Assembly (NCBI GenBank): GCA_900316585.1
Contig: ONDM01000005.1
Span: forward strand, 124,001 to 188,000
Source: an uncultured Prevotellaceae bacterium
GTDB lineage: Bacteria; Bacteroidota; Bacteroidia; Bacteroidales; Bacteroidaceae
Direction: 5' to 3'
Length of the DNA: 64,000 nt
Position 1 is the stretch's first letter, and the number at the start of each line of letters is the position of its first letter. The translations under genes and the position numbers were made by a program. Of the stretch, positions 43,247 through 52,331 are shown one piece after another. The notes beneath the pieces are model-generated. The model searched no databases. It saw nothing but the letters and a program-made list of their open reading frames with translations, and was not told the DNA's origin.

Positions 43247-45109
43247 CTATCTGTCAAATTCAAGGTAATTCAAAGCTATGTTACATTGTTCTATCGCATC
43301 CAATATAAAGCCATTGCTGGAGTTCATGTTCAACGTACTCTTCAGGTCCCTTATTGATTGACGAAGTTGATTTGCTCGCTTATAATGACGATTATGAGTG
43401 GAATCTGTAAAAAAATCGGTTGCCTGTTGGGTAAAACTACGGTTCTTCAATGCTTGCTTATACTGTTGGTAACGTTGTTTTGCCTGCTCCACTAAATGTT
43501 TTGCATAACTTAGTTGAGCTTTTGGCACGATGTTTTCCAAACCTTTGCTCACAATGGTGTCATTTCTTACTTCAGATGATGCAAAAATACTAAATTCATC
43601 CTTTATAGCATTCACTTCTGCTAATGATTTGCAAGTTATTTTTCTGCTTATCAGGTTTCTTACTGTATGATAATCTTGGATAGTATTGTAAATTTTGTCT
43701 AGTTCCCTTTCATGTTCAAATGTTAGATAATTACCTTTCTTTAGCCGTTTGCATTGCCATGCTAAATCTTTGATATTTGCACTCCAATTCTCACTTTTGA
43801 AGGCATTGTGAGCCTTGTTTTCCACAGCCTTGCTAAAGTCATTATAAAGAGCTTTACCTAATAGTTTAATAGTATCGGCTGGTAGTAATGGCTTTCCATC
43901 TTGCTTGCTCAGAAAAGCTTCTGTTTGCAACATAGCTTCCAATTCATTAAAGGAACTGTAGCTTTTTTCATATGGAACATCCTTGATGAGTCTTTTTTCT
44001 TTATTGATGAATTCATCAATGAAATTATATGGTTTTACAGTAGCTTGAGGGCCTTCGTTTAGAAGTTCACGGTCCTTGTAAAGTTTGTATCCTATACATC
44101 CTGCTACAATAATGCAAATCAGTAAGGTCAACCATTTGTTGCCAAAATTCAGCAGGGTATTCATCATGCTCTTATACGGATGGCTTTTCAGTAAGATGGG
44201 CTTTTCTATTAGATTCTCAGCCATTGTATTATTCACCTTCACTAGCCGTTGGAGCTTTACGTCACCGATTGTAAAGGGCAAAGGTGTCGCATCATAAATA
44301 TTCATGTGGTGGCAAATCTGACGGATTTCGTACCAGAAGTTTGCCTGATTGGCGGTAATCATTGTTTGTGCAGCTAATTTCCTTTCATTTTTTGGAATGA
44401 AAGGATTGCCATCAATTTTGGTTACCAAAACATAAATACCTACAGAATGATCAAGAGCTTTCAATTCTTTCAAGTGTAGCAGTACATTATGCAAGTATGA
44501 TATCTGCTTGTTGAAATAGTGCTCTTCCTTTTCATTGTCTTTATCTGCTGTATCAAAACAGAGGAAGTGAATCTTGTCCATTCTATTTCTCAACATCTCT
44601 TTCAATTCCTTTATTTCTGTGTATTGTTCAGGAACCTCTATTAGAGATAAAGGATGCTTTCGCTTCCACAGATTATTCTCTTCGATATCAACATTTATGA
44701 CTTCTAATTTATCGGATCTGTCGTCTGGTAGCAAAGAGTAGGTTTCTTTAGGGGTAAAGGCATTCTGCAACAAACGGAAGCGATTATTCATTTCCAATGT
44801 GTTATGGACAGATTGAACTCGTTTACCTGCAGCAGTCAGCAGACTGCCTATTATTGTAGTTTTTCCAGTGTCTTGCATTCCCCAAAAGAACACATCCGTA
44901 TGCTCATCAAAACGTTCTTGAATACCTCCTATAGAAACTTCGTATTTAGTCTGAAGTTCGGACACGGCAGCATCGGCTATTTCCTTGTCTAGGACACTGT
45001 ACAGGTCTTCTTGGGAAATACTTCCGGTATCTATCATTTGCTTAAGGTCATTCAAACTAAGGCTATTCTCATTGAAGACCAGATTTTTAATCAGTTTGTT
45101 AACTTCCAT
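43247..45109 (-). CDS. Membrane-anchored P-loop GTPase-like protein
   Basis: A 620-residue protein. A helical start (1-70) precedes a GTPase domain with Walker A GMQDTGKT at 77-84, a G3-like LIEVPEQ at 156-162 and a G4 motif TKID at 230-233. One membrane helix at about 324-344 is followed by an extracytoplasmic alpha-helical region to the end. The arrangement of cytoplasmic NTPase, single helix and long periplasmic stalk could transmit nucleotide state across the membrane. Gaps are 12 bases to the gene before and 2 to the SEDS-like gene. Confidence 0.72.
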   Translation of the reverse strand: MEVNKLIKNLVFNENSLSLNDLKQMIDTGSISQEDLYSVLDKEIADAAVSELQTKYEVSIGGIQERFDEHTDVFFWGMQDTGKTTIIGSLLTAAGKRVQSVHNTLEMNNRFRLLQNAFTPKETYSLLPDDRSDKLEVINVDIEENNLWKRKHPLSLIEVPEQYTEIKELKEMLRNRMDKIHFLCFDTADKDNEKEEHYFNKQISYLHNVLLHLKELKALDHSVGIYVLVTKIDGNPFIPKNERKLAAQTMITANQANFWYEIRQICHHMNIYDATPLPFTIGDVKLQRLVKVNNTMAENLIEKPILLKSHPYKSMMNTLLNFGNKWLTLLICIIVAGCIGYKLYKDRELLNEGPQATVKPYNFIDEFINKEKRLIKDVPYEKSYSSFNELEAMLQTEAFLSKQDGKPLLPADTIKLLGKALYNDFSKAVENKAHNAFKSENWSANIKDLAWQCKRLKKGNYLTFEHERELDKIYNTIQDYHTVRNLISRKITCKSLAEVNAIKDEFSIFASSEVRNDTIVSKGLENIVPKAQLSYAKHLVEQAKQRYQQYKQALKNRSFTQQATDFFTDSTHNRHYKRANQLRQSIRDLKSTLNMNSSNGFILDAIEQCNIALNYLEFDR

Positions 45110-45121
45110 ATTTCTAGTCTT

Positions 45122-46021
45122 TTAGTCATGAGTGCCATCAGCTCTATTTTTCTTACGTCGTGTATTGAAATAGGGTAACAGAATAAAACCATAGCAACAT
45201 AAAGATATTAATATGCTACGGAAATCCGGGGCATTGAACCGTGTAAAATCCGCTCTGAAAGCTTCCAGATTTTCATTTAACTCAGGATATGAGAATGGTT
45301 TAGCATTCTCTCCTTTATAAATGACCTGTGAAACTGCTTTATAGTCATCTGTCCATTTCTTGCCAGCAGAAGAAATCACTTTTATATTATGGGGTGTGGC
45401 GTAATTCCAGATGTTTACGCTACCAATGCTTTTAAGCCATTCTCGACGGCGTGAGATTATGGTATCTGTATTCTCTGGAAGTAGTCTGCGCTTTAGGCTG
45501 GCAATCGCATTTTTGATTTGTATTCCTTTGGTGTCTCCCTTACCATAAGTTTTGGAAACTCCACCGATTTCTTCATAATAATCTTTGCTATTTAAAGGCA
45601 GACTGTCCAAATGCTGTCGGTAGTTTTCAATTCTTTGTAAAGTATAAACTTGATAAAGGGAATCTATTCGTGATACTGAACTTACAGTTCGGTTTACTTC
45701 TTTTTTCAGCATTTCTTCTTTGTCCAAAATTTGCAGGAATTTTGTAAAAGGAAGGCTCCCAGCTAATAAAAACAATAAGATGATACTGCATGATAAGATT
45801 TCACGTAGAAGTCCAATCCGCTTATCTCGCATTGATTTTGATTGACATGCAGTGATAATGCATCGGGATACAACATAGCATCCGATTATAGTGGCAGCAA
45901 TGGGAATAATCAGATTTCCTTCATCCCAATAATCTAGCCCTAAAAAGGAACCTATTGCGAAACAGATAAGTGCTATTCCACAGAGGGCAAAGGACAATCC
46001 GTATTTCACGTCATTTTGCAT
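45122..46021 (-). CDS. Four-helix membrane protein, first gene of envelope operon
   Basis: A 299-residue protein of no family I recognise. Three membrane helices lie in the first 110 residues (about 8-27, 36-56 and 74-94). An extracytoplasmic helical domain follows (about 100-260), and one helix near the C-terminus (FRSILISLCCYGFILLPYF) precedes a basic tail. The leaderward -7 box TATCTTTG is at 46071-46078. The position and topology suggest a structural or sensory subunit of the following membrane machinery. Confidence 0.75.
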   Translation of the reverse strand: MQNDVKYGLSFALCGIALICFAIGSFLGLDYWDEGNLIIPIAATIIGCYVVSRCIITACQSKSMRDKRIGLLREILSCSIILLFLLAGSLPFTKFLQILDKEEMLKKEVNRTVSSVSRIDSLYQVYTLQRIENYRQHLDSLPLNSKDYYEEIGGVSKTYGKGDTKGIQIKNAIASLKRRLLPENTDTIISRRREWLKSIGSVNIWNYATPHNIKVISSAGKKWTDDYKAVSQVIYKGENAKPFSYPELNENLEAFRADFTRFNAPDFRSILISLCCYGFILLPYFNTRRKKNRADGTHD

Positions 46022-46070
46022 TTATGTATTTCAAAAGATAGAATTAATGTTTCCTTTTATTTGTTATAGG

Positions 46071-46078
46071 CAAAGATA
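46071..46078 (-). promoter_or_regulatory. -7 promoter box of the seven-gene envelope operon
   Basis: Minus strand TATCTTTG, 49 bases before the first ATG. No TTTG is found at 19-21 bases upstream, so the -33 element is weak or replaced by an activator. The remainder of the 280-base gap up to the lipase gene is A/T-rich without further genes. Confidence 0.55.
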
Positions 46079-46253
46079 AAAAAAAATCTCTGCATTTTGT
46101 GTTATTTTTATTTAAAAGTCAAGAATCTGCAATTATGTGTAAATAGAATACTTGACAATCTCGTAAGAATTAAAGAAATGTAATTGACATTTCTAATGGT
46201 TTTAATCAATAATTAATTTACAATAAATATGCCATAATGAGGGAAAAAAGAAA

Positions 46254-46277
46254 CAGTGAACAATTAATTGTCCACTG
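46254..46277 (-). terminator. Terminator of the lipase gene
   Basis: Palindrome CAGTGAACAATT/AATTGTCCACTG (one mismatch), then a U-rich run TTTCTTTTTT on the minus strand. Confidence 0.7.
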
Positions 46278-46301
46278 CTCCTTTTCTTCGGTAATTAATT
46301 A

Positions 46302-47231
46302 CTATTTTAAACTGTTCAAAGATCGAATTACATCTTTCATGTCATGACCATCAATAATAGAACCAGTGTTATCGTCAGTTGGTAAAAGATAGTGGCGTAC
46401 TCCGTCAGCCTGATTGGTGCCGATGAAGTCTAAAAACAGGTTTAGTGGATCGTCTAGGTTGATGTAAGTTTGTATATAATCTTTTACCACTGGCTGTTTC
46501 TCTTGAGTTCCAATAGGATTAAATGTAATAGCTCGTATATGCTTATTACTATTTTCATTGATTTTTATAGCTCCGTAAGCTGCTTGTCCCCCTCCCTTGG
46601 AATGTCCCACTAAAATAAGATTGTCCACTTTCTGGATAAGTTCTTTTACAATCTCATAAGTGTCATCATATTCATTAGATTGGCCTAAGAAAAACTGTGA
46701 AAGGTTCGTGCCCCAGTCTCCAATATTGTCAGTACCCGCAATGGCATAGATGTATTGATCTCCTTTTTGATATAGACCATATTTCAAGTCGCTTTTTTGC
46801 TTATAGGAAGGCTTGAACTCTTGCATTTTCCATCCTTGTGGTACCACTGCATCTTTTTCATCTCCATATACATGCAGAGCTATTTGTGCAGCATCATAAA
46901 TTAATGGGTCTTCTATTTTTGACTTTAATAGGATGTGAGGTTCGTCGTAGCGAGCCAGAAATTTATCACGTTTGCTGTTGTTCAAAATGGTTTCGAATTT
47001 GCTGAGGCTTTTCAGAAAATCATTGGAAAAACTAATGGCAGAACTAGTGAAAGATGTTGCTAAAAAACCTACTTGTCTTGGAGGTGGGTTCTTAATCTCC
47101 GAGATGGAAGTCAGAGCTAGTCTTTCTAGGCTGTTTTTACTGATGTTTTGCTCACGGTTTAAGTGAAAGACTCCTAGTTTATAAGAGTCGATAAATTTTT
47201 TAAAATGTTTGAAATCCAGTTCTGTATCCAT
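46302..47231 (-). CDS. Lipase-like alpha/beta hydrolase
   Basis: A 309-residue protein without signal peptide. The C-terminal 200 residues are a class 3 lipase/DUF2974-like hydrolase domain: IAGTDNIGDWGTNLSQF (oxyanion region), nucleophile motif GHSKGGGQAAYGA, then a LFLDF aspartate segment and a DGHDMKDV histidine near the end. The first 100 residues are unlike any family I know and may be an adaptor. It is monocistronic with a -7 box at 47252-47259. Whether it belongs with the next operon is unclear, since a terminator separates them. Confidence 0.8.
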   Translation of the reverse strand: MDTELDFKHFKKFIDSYKLGVFHLNREQNISKNSLERLALTSISEIKNPPPRQVGFLATSFTSSAISFSNDFLKSLSKFETILNNSKRDKFLARYDEPHILLKSKIEDPLIYDAAQIALHVYGDEKDAVVPQGWKMQEFKPSYKQKSDLKYGLYQKGDQYIYAIAGTDNIGDWGTNLSQFFLGQSNEYDDTYEIVKELIQKVDNLILVGHSKGGGQAAYGAIKINENSNKHIRAITFNPIGTQEKQPVVKDYIQTYINLDDPLNLFLDFIGTNQADGVRHYLLPTDDNTGSIIDGHDMKDVIRSLNSLK

Positions 47232-47420
47232 AGTATTAGATGTTTTGTTTGCAAATATAATCTTTTTTGCAAAAAAATACTGTGTCTGTATTTTAAAAAT
47301 AATGAACCTTAAAAATCTAATTGATGTAGTTGATAAAAATAATCTGTTTAGTCCATATTACGTAAATGGCACGTTAATTGTAGAAAAATAATTGTGTAAA
47401 ACCAATAAAAACAGGAAATA

Positions 47421-47819
47421 ATGGAAGATACTAACAATGAGACTCAAAAAGACATGGAAAAGTATGCGAAACACTTTTCTGAGGGTGAATTTTGGGAAAA
47501 ACTGAAGAGCTTTGCCAAAAAAATGGGTATTAAGGTAGTTTATCTCGCTCTCTTGCTGTATTATGTACTAACATGTGATACTGTACGTCGTGAGGATAAA
47601 CTGAAAATTCTAGGTGCTTTGGGCTATCTGATACTTCCAATCGATCTAATTCCAGATTCAATTCCGGTTTTGGGATTTTCTGATGACCTTGCAGCTTTAC
47701 TTTGGGCCTATCATTCTGTTCAAGCAAATGTTAATGAACAAATTGAACAGCAGGCTAAATGTAAATTACATGAATGGTTTGGTGAATTCGATGAAGAAGA
47801 GTTGAAAAGTTTTTTATAA
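47421..47819 (+). CDS. YkvA family (DUF1232) membrane protein
   Basis: A 132-residue protein with the DUF1232 signature: KLKILGALGYLILPIDLIPDSIPVLGFSDD at about 73-100, flanked by a first hydrophobic stretch (VVYLALLLYYVLT) and a basic or acidic C-terminal helix. The function is unknown. No match to the TTTG/TAnnTTTG promoter is visible upstream, where the 190-base gap holds only A/T-rich sequence and the lipase promoter. Confidence 0.9.
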   Translation: MEDTNNETQKDMEKYAKHFSEGEFWEKLKSFAKKMGIKVVYLALLLYYVLTCDTVRREDKLKILGALGYLILPIDLIPDSIPVLGFSDDLAALLWAYHSVQANVNEQIEQQAKCKLHEWFGEFDEEELKSFL

Positions 47820-47829
47820 TACTCACAAT

Positions 47830-47862
47830 AAAAAAAGGAAAGAGAAGCTCTTTCCTTTTTTT
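47830..47862. terminator. Terminator between YkvA and hexosaminidase genes (bidirectional)
   Basis: Long perfect stem AAAAAAAGGAAAGAG/CTCTTTCCTTTTTTT with a short loop, between convergent genes; T-runs form on both strands. Confidence 0.88.
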
Positions 47863-47872
47863 ATTTGTTTTA

Positions 47873-50215
47873 TTAATAGAACAATTGTTCAGGCTTAATT
47901 GGTAAGAAACGTTCAGCATCCGACTTTCGTAACTGAACACTTGCATCGTCCCATTGAGTAGGCCAGCCACCTGTGATGTTTCCACAGAATACAATCTTGA
48001 TGCTATGCAGTCCTTTGGCTAATGCCATGGAACTATCGTGACGTGAGAAACGCTTGACCTCATTGGCATTGTTTATTAATAGCTTATTGTCAATCCAAAC
48101 TTCATCATTGTTGCTGCTGAAGAAATAAACCCCATCTTCCGGTATCTCCACATACCCTTCAGCAATAGCACTATAATACTTGACACCACGCATAGACTCG
48201 GTGGTAGGTTCTTGATTACGAATATCAAAGGTACTCTTAATAGTTATTTCCTCCCACTCTGTAGCTTTTTCCAGTTCTTTTGCATTCAAGTAATAGCCAT
48301 ATGTTTTCTTCATCTTAAGACCTGGTTGTTTTGTCTCTAGTATGGTGGCTGGTGAAAGTTTTTGTTTCTCCACAGTAATGGTACGGACAGGGCTTGTTTT
48401 TCCACTAGGCAGAAGAGTGCAAATCTTTAGGGTTTTATTCTCTGTGAGAATGATAGGTTCAGTATATTCATCACAACCTGCTTTTGGGTCACTGCCATCC
48501 AAGGTGTAGATGATGGTATGTGGGTAATTGGTAGTAAATTCCAACTTAGCAGAATCTGTAAATGCTACGAAATTTGAAGAGCCCTTAGGTTGTTCAGGTT
48601 GTGGAACATAATAGTTAATGTTATGGTTATCTAAACGAACCAAGGTGTTATTTAACCGACGTTCAAAATCATCGTAATCTTTCTTCTCTTTTGGAGTCCA
48701 CCCAACTTCTGCTACAGCCAGGATACGTGGAAACATACGATACTCCATGATGCTTGCAGTAGGAAGATATTCTGACCAAACATTTCCTTGTACACCAATG
48801 ATGTGCTGCCCCAAATTTAATACTTTTAAAGTGTCTGGAGTCGGGTCGTAACTGTATACTCTCTTTAGTGTAGAGAAACCACCTATAGCTACTGGGCTAA
48901 TTTTGGAATCTCCTTGATAATTATCTAAATATAAGCCATCAGACGATGGAGACATAATAGCATCGTGTCCTTGAAGAGCTGCTGCAATTCCTCCTTCAGT
49001 TCCACGCCATGACATGACAGTGGATTCAGGGCTCAGTCCCCCTTCTAAGATTTCATCCCAACCAATAATTTTCTTGCCATGTTTAGCTAGCATCTGCTCT
49101 ACCCGGTTCAGTACATAAGTTTGTAAACCTTGTTCAGCAGTGTGCCCTTTTTCAGCCTTGATGCCTTCGGTTTTGATTCTAGCCTGACAAAGTGGACATT
49201 TCTTCCATTCGTTCTTTGGACATTCATCTCCTCCCACATGGAAATACCTGCTTGGGAATAAAGGTGCCAACTCATCAAATACATCCTGTAGGAAGGTGAA
49301 CATGTTTTCTTTTCCTGGGCACATTACTATATCTTCAACTCCCCAAATAATTCTTGGTTCAATCTTGATACCTGTACAAGACAAGTCTGGATATGCTGCT
49401 ATGGCTGCTGCCATATGTCCTGGAAGGTCAACTTCTGGGATTATCTCAATGCATCGTTCTGCAGCGTATGCCACAATGTCTTTTACTTCTTCTTGGGTGT
49501 AGAAACCTCCATATTTGCTTCCATCGCCCTCCGTACGATATGCTCCAATCTCAGTCAGTTTAGGATATTTCTTTATTTCCACACGCCATCCTTGGTCTTC
49601 TGTTATATGCCAGTGCATCTTGTTTATTTTGTAGAGAGACATGGCATCGATAATTTTCTTGGTTTCCTCTACAGTCCAGAAATGACGGCATGGGTCTACA
49701 TGAAAGCCTCGGTAGCTATATCGTGGAAAGTCTGTGATTTCCACTGAAGGAGCAACCCACTTTATATTATTAACTTTACTTTGGCTTTCAATTTCAGCGG
49801 GTAGCAACTGTAGAAATGTTTGCATTCCATAAAAAGCACCTTGAAGAGTGCTAGCTTCTAGATTCACATTGTCAGTGGAAACGGTAAGATGGTAGCCTTC
49901 CTCTGCCAATTCCAATTTGGAATCCACTATGATGTTGATTCCAGAGCTCTGAGGCTTATCCTTAACTTCAATATTATAGCCTGTAGACTTGGATAGTTTT
50001 TCTGCAAAAAATGCACCTACAGACTTTACTTCTGCATTGCTGATGTTTACAGATGTAGAATTGGTCAGAGTGAAAGAACCTTTTCCAACTTGTAGTTCTA
50101 CAGGCTGGGGAATAATATTAATGCCATTGTTCCATGGACGCTCTACCGGGGCTTCAGTACAAGCACTGATGCCTAGCCCCAAAATGGCACATGCTGTTAG
50201 AAGTGTTTTTTTCAT
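47873..50215 (-). CDS. Beta-N-acetylhexosaminidase (GH20) lipoprotein
   Basis: A 780-residue secreted lipoprotein with lipobox ending GISAC. A GH20b N-terminal domain comes first, then the GH20 barrel with the catalytic HVGGDECP motif (Asp-Glu pair) near residue 330. A chitobiase C-terminal-like domain (YTLDGSDPKAG) follows, and finally a PA14-like beta-sandwich (YFFSSNNDEVWIDNKLL). It removes terminal GlcNAc or GalNAc from glycans such as host mucin or peptidoglycan fragments. ATG at 50215 gives a proper signal peptide; an upstream ATG at 50242 overlaps the DUF2461 gene. Confidence 0.94.
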   Translation of the reverse strand: MKKTLLTACAILGLGISACTEAPVERPWNNGINIIPQPVELQVGKGSFTLTNSTSVNISNAEVKSVGAFFAEKLSKSTGYNIEVKDKPQSSGINIIVDSKLELAEEGYHLTVSTDNVNLEASTLQGAFYGMQTFLQLLPAEIESQSKVNNIKWVAPSVEITDFPRYSYRGFHVDPCRHFWTVEETKKIIDAMSLYKINKMHWHITEDQGWRVEIKKYPKLTEIGAYRTEGDGSKYGGFYTQEEVKDIVAYAAERCIEIIPEVDLPGHMAAAIAAYPDLSCTGIKIEPRIIWGVEDIVMCPGKENMFTFLQDVFDELAPLFPSRYFHVGGDECPKNEWKKCPLCQARIKTEGIKAEKGHTAEQGLQTYVLNRVEQMLAKHGKKIIGWDEILEGGLSPESTVMSWRGTEGGIAAALQGHDAIMSPSSDGLYLDNYQGDSKISPVAIGGFSTLKRVYSYDPTPDTLKVLNLGQHIIGVQGNVWSEYLPTASIMEYRMFPRILAVAEVGWTPKEKKDYDDFERRLNNTLVRLDNHNINYYVPQPEQPKGSSNFVAFTDSAKLEFTTNYPHTIIYTLDGSDPKAGCDEYTEPIILTENKTLKICTLLPSGKTSPVRTITVEKQKLSPATILETKQPGLKMKKTYGYYLNAKELEKATEWEEITIKSTFDIRNQEPTTESMRGVKYYSAIAEGYVEIPEDGVYFFSSNNDEVWIDNKLLINNANEVKRFSRHDSSMALAKGLHSIKIVFCGNITGGWPTQWDDASVQLRKSDAERFLPIKPEQLFY

Positions 50216-50231
50216 TATAAAAGATTTAGGT

Positions 50232-50930
50232 TTATTCTTCATAGTTATCTAAATATTCATCTACAGGATAGTTAATAAAATCCAGAAATTTTTTCAATGG
50301 GCGGAAAGCCTTTTCCAAATTATCTAGCCAATCGGGCGAACAGAAAAACTCATCAGGGACGGCATACATTGTATCATATTGTTTAGGCTGGATGTATTTT
50401 AGATAAGGATTGTCTTTCTTAAAGCCTTTAGGAGCACCTTTTAACCGTTCCTCACCAATTATTTGGTAGTATTTCTTGAAATCCGGGGAATCTACAATGG
50501 CACGATATTCATCAATGTTGTCTATAATAGTATGACGTACTTGTTGAAGCAATTTGGGTGGAAAGTAATAGCAACCGCCAGCCAGCAAACATTCTTCTGG
50601 TTGTAAATGGATGTAGTAGCCACCATGCAGTGACTGTTTGCCACGGGCACAAATGTAGGCGCCCATATGGCGCTTATATGGACTTTTATCTTCACTGAAA
50701 CGGATGTCTCTGTAAATACGATAAGTACAGTCTTTAGGCTGAAGCATTTCCACACTTTTGTCGAAGGTGGAAATCCGGAGAATCGCGTCTTGTACCATCT
50801 GCTCAAAAAGAGCCTTGGCCTCTTCGTAGTCATCTTTATGTTGTGAGAACCATTCGCGATTATTATGGTTGGCAAGTTCCCGGATAAAGGTTAGTACCTT
50901 GCCACCTGGACTATTGTTGTATTTTTTCAT
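50232..50930 (-). CDS. DUF2461 family protein
   Basis: A 232-residue protein with the family hallmarks: ANHNNREWFSQHKDDYEEAK at the start, CTYRIYRDIRFSEDKSPYK in the middle, GGYYIHLQPEECLLAGG, and a final segment with PDEFF. The function is unknown. It is translationally coupled to the M18 peptidase gene (four-base overlap) and followed 16 bases later by the GH20 gene. The three form an operon from the promoter at 52242-52273. Confidence 0.88.
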   Translation of the reverse strand: MKKYNNSPGGKVLTFIRELANHNNREWFSQHKDDYEEAKALFEQMVQDAILRISTFDKSVEMLQPKDCTYRIYRDIRFSEDKSPYKRHMGAYICARGKQSLHGGYYIHLQPEECLLAGGCYYFPPKLLQQVRHTIIDNIDEYRAIVDSPDFKKYYQIIGEERLKGAPKGFKKDNPYLKYIQPKQYDTMYAVPDEFFCSPDWLDNLEKAFRPLKKFLDFINYPVDEYLDNYEE

Positions 50931-52219
50931 AATTCATAAAATTGACGAAAAGCCCGGATGCAGTACTCATGGTCAGCAACAGAGCCAGTTTCACGGCAAC
51001 TATGCATAGCCCAGATAGGATTTCCCATATCCACACCACGCAGTGGGAGGGAAGAAGTTAAAATATTACCAAGTGTGCTACCTCCTGCTATGTCACTATG
51101 GTTTACGAACCGTTGGCATGGAACGCCGGCTTTTTCGCAAATACTGGCAAAGATGGCTGCTGAAACAGCATCACTCGCATATTTCTGTGCTGCATTAAAC
51201 TTGATAACAGGTCCATTTCCCATAACAGGATGATTGGTAGGGTCAAATTTTTCGGGATAATTGGGATGCCATGCATGAGCATTGTCTGCAGAAATCATAA
51301 ATGCTTTTTCAATCCCCCGGAAATAATCTTCAGGTGTACCACCTTCAATCAAGTTTATCCGTTGCAGCATATGGCTTAAGAATGGACTTCCAGCACCTTG
51401 TTTAGTTTGAGAACCAGTTTCTTCATTGTCAAAAATAGCCAACACTTGTGTGGTGTCAGGAATGGAAGGTTGTGCTTGTAGAAGTGCTTCTAGTCCAGCA
51501 TGAACCATAGATAGGTCATCTAGACGCCCACTTGAAATGAATTCATTGTGTAGACCGAAAGTGCAAGATGGGGTGTAATCATATAAGTAAAGATCGAAGT
51601 CTAGAATGTCTTCAATCTCAACATCCAGTTCATCACTGATGGTGTGTAATAAAATATTATCACATTCCAGGCGATTGTTTATAATACCAAGAACAGGAAG
51701 AGTATCTTTTTGCTTGCTTAGTTTCACACCGTCATTCACTTGCCGGTTGAAGTGTATGGCTAGGTTTGGAATCTGCAATAAAGGCCGTTTAACATGCAAT
51801 AATTTTGTAATAGGGTGCAGTGGGTCATCAGTCTTCAGAATTACACGACCTGCTAGGCTTAGTGGACGATCAAACCATGTAGAAAGAATTGGGCCACCGT
51901 AAACCTCAGTATTCAAACGAACCACACCACCTTCTCCTATCATCTCAGCATTTGGCTTAATACGGAAAGTGGGAGAGTCACAGTGGGCACAAATAATATG
52001 GAATCCTCCTTCACCAAGAGTCTGTTCCCCTAGTCGGAAAGCAAAGATAGAAGAATCATTTTTTGTGACATAAAACTGATCTCCTGGCTGCAGGTCGGAG
52101 ATTTGTTCAGTTGCATCATAACGTTGAAAACCTTCTTCTTCTAATCGCTCAGCAATGTTTTTCACTGCTAAGAAATTGACAGGAGAACTGTTGAGAAAAT
52201 CAATAAGACTTTGTATCAT
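50927..52219 (-). CDS. M18 family aminopeptidase
   Basis: A 430-residue cytoplasmic zinc aminopeptidase. Metal-binding segments are IICAHCDSP, FDNEETGSQ and MISADNAHAWHPN, and the C-terminal RFVNHSDIAGGSTLGNI holds a further histidine ligand and the conserved SDIAGGST. Members prefer acidic or neutral N-terminal residues. Length fits the bacterial M18 family. It is the first gene of the M18-DUF2461-GH20 operon. Confidence 0.94.
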   Translation of the reverse strand: MIQSLIDFLNSSPVNFLAVKNIAERLEEEGFQRYDATEQISDLQPGDQFYVTKNDSSIFAFRLGEQTLGEGGFHIICAHCDSPTFRIKPNAEMIGEGGVVRLNTEVYGGPILSTWFDRPLSLAGRVILKTDDPLHPITKLLHVKRPLLQIPNLAIHFNRQVNDGVKLSKQKDTLPVLGIINNRLECDNILLHTISDELDVEIEDILDFDLYLYDYTPSCTFGLHNEFISSGRLDDLSMVHAGLEALLQAQPSIPDTTQVLAIFDNEETGSQTKQGAGSPFLSHMLQRINLIEGGTPEDYFRGIEKAFMISADNAHAWHPNYPEKFDPTNHPVMGNGPVIKFNAAQKYASDAVSAAIFASICEKAGVPCQRFVNHSDIAGGSTLGNILTSSLPLRGVDMGNPIWAMHSCRETGSVADHEYCIRAFRQFYEL

Positions 52220-52241
52220 AATAATTGGATTTTACTTTTTG

Positions 52242-52273
52242 CAAATATAAATCTTTTTAATTGAAGAGCCAAA
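52242..52273 (-). promoter_or_regulatory. Promoter of the M18-DUF2461-GH20 operon
   Basis: Minus strand: TTTG (52270-52273), 20 bases, TATATTTG (52242-52249); ATG 22 bases downstream. Confidence 0.8.
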
Positions 52274-52331
52274 TATAAAAAGAAATCAAAATAAAATCGT
52301 AAATTTGTCGCCCATACTAATTAATACAGAT

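Noticed and set aside
32408..46021. Type VI secretion system or prophage lysis module
   Set aside because: No tube, sheath, baseplate, holin or capsid genes are present. The GH25 enzyme is membrane-anchored with a basic cytoplasmic tail rather than a phage endolysin.
46302..47231. Lipase as first gene of the envelope operon
   Set aside because: A hairpin terminator and a 280-base gap with a new -7 box separate it from the operon.
47209..47391. 60-codon plus-strand ORF between lipase and YkvA genes
   Set aside because: It starts inside the lipase gene, has low-complexity A/T-driven composition, and shows no promoter or family.
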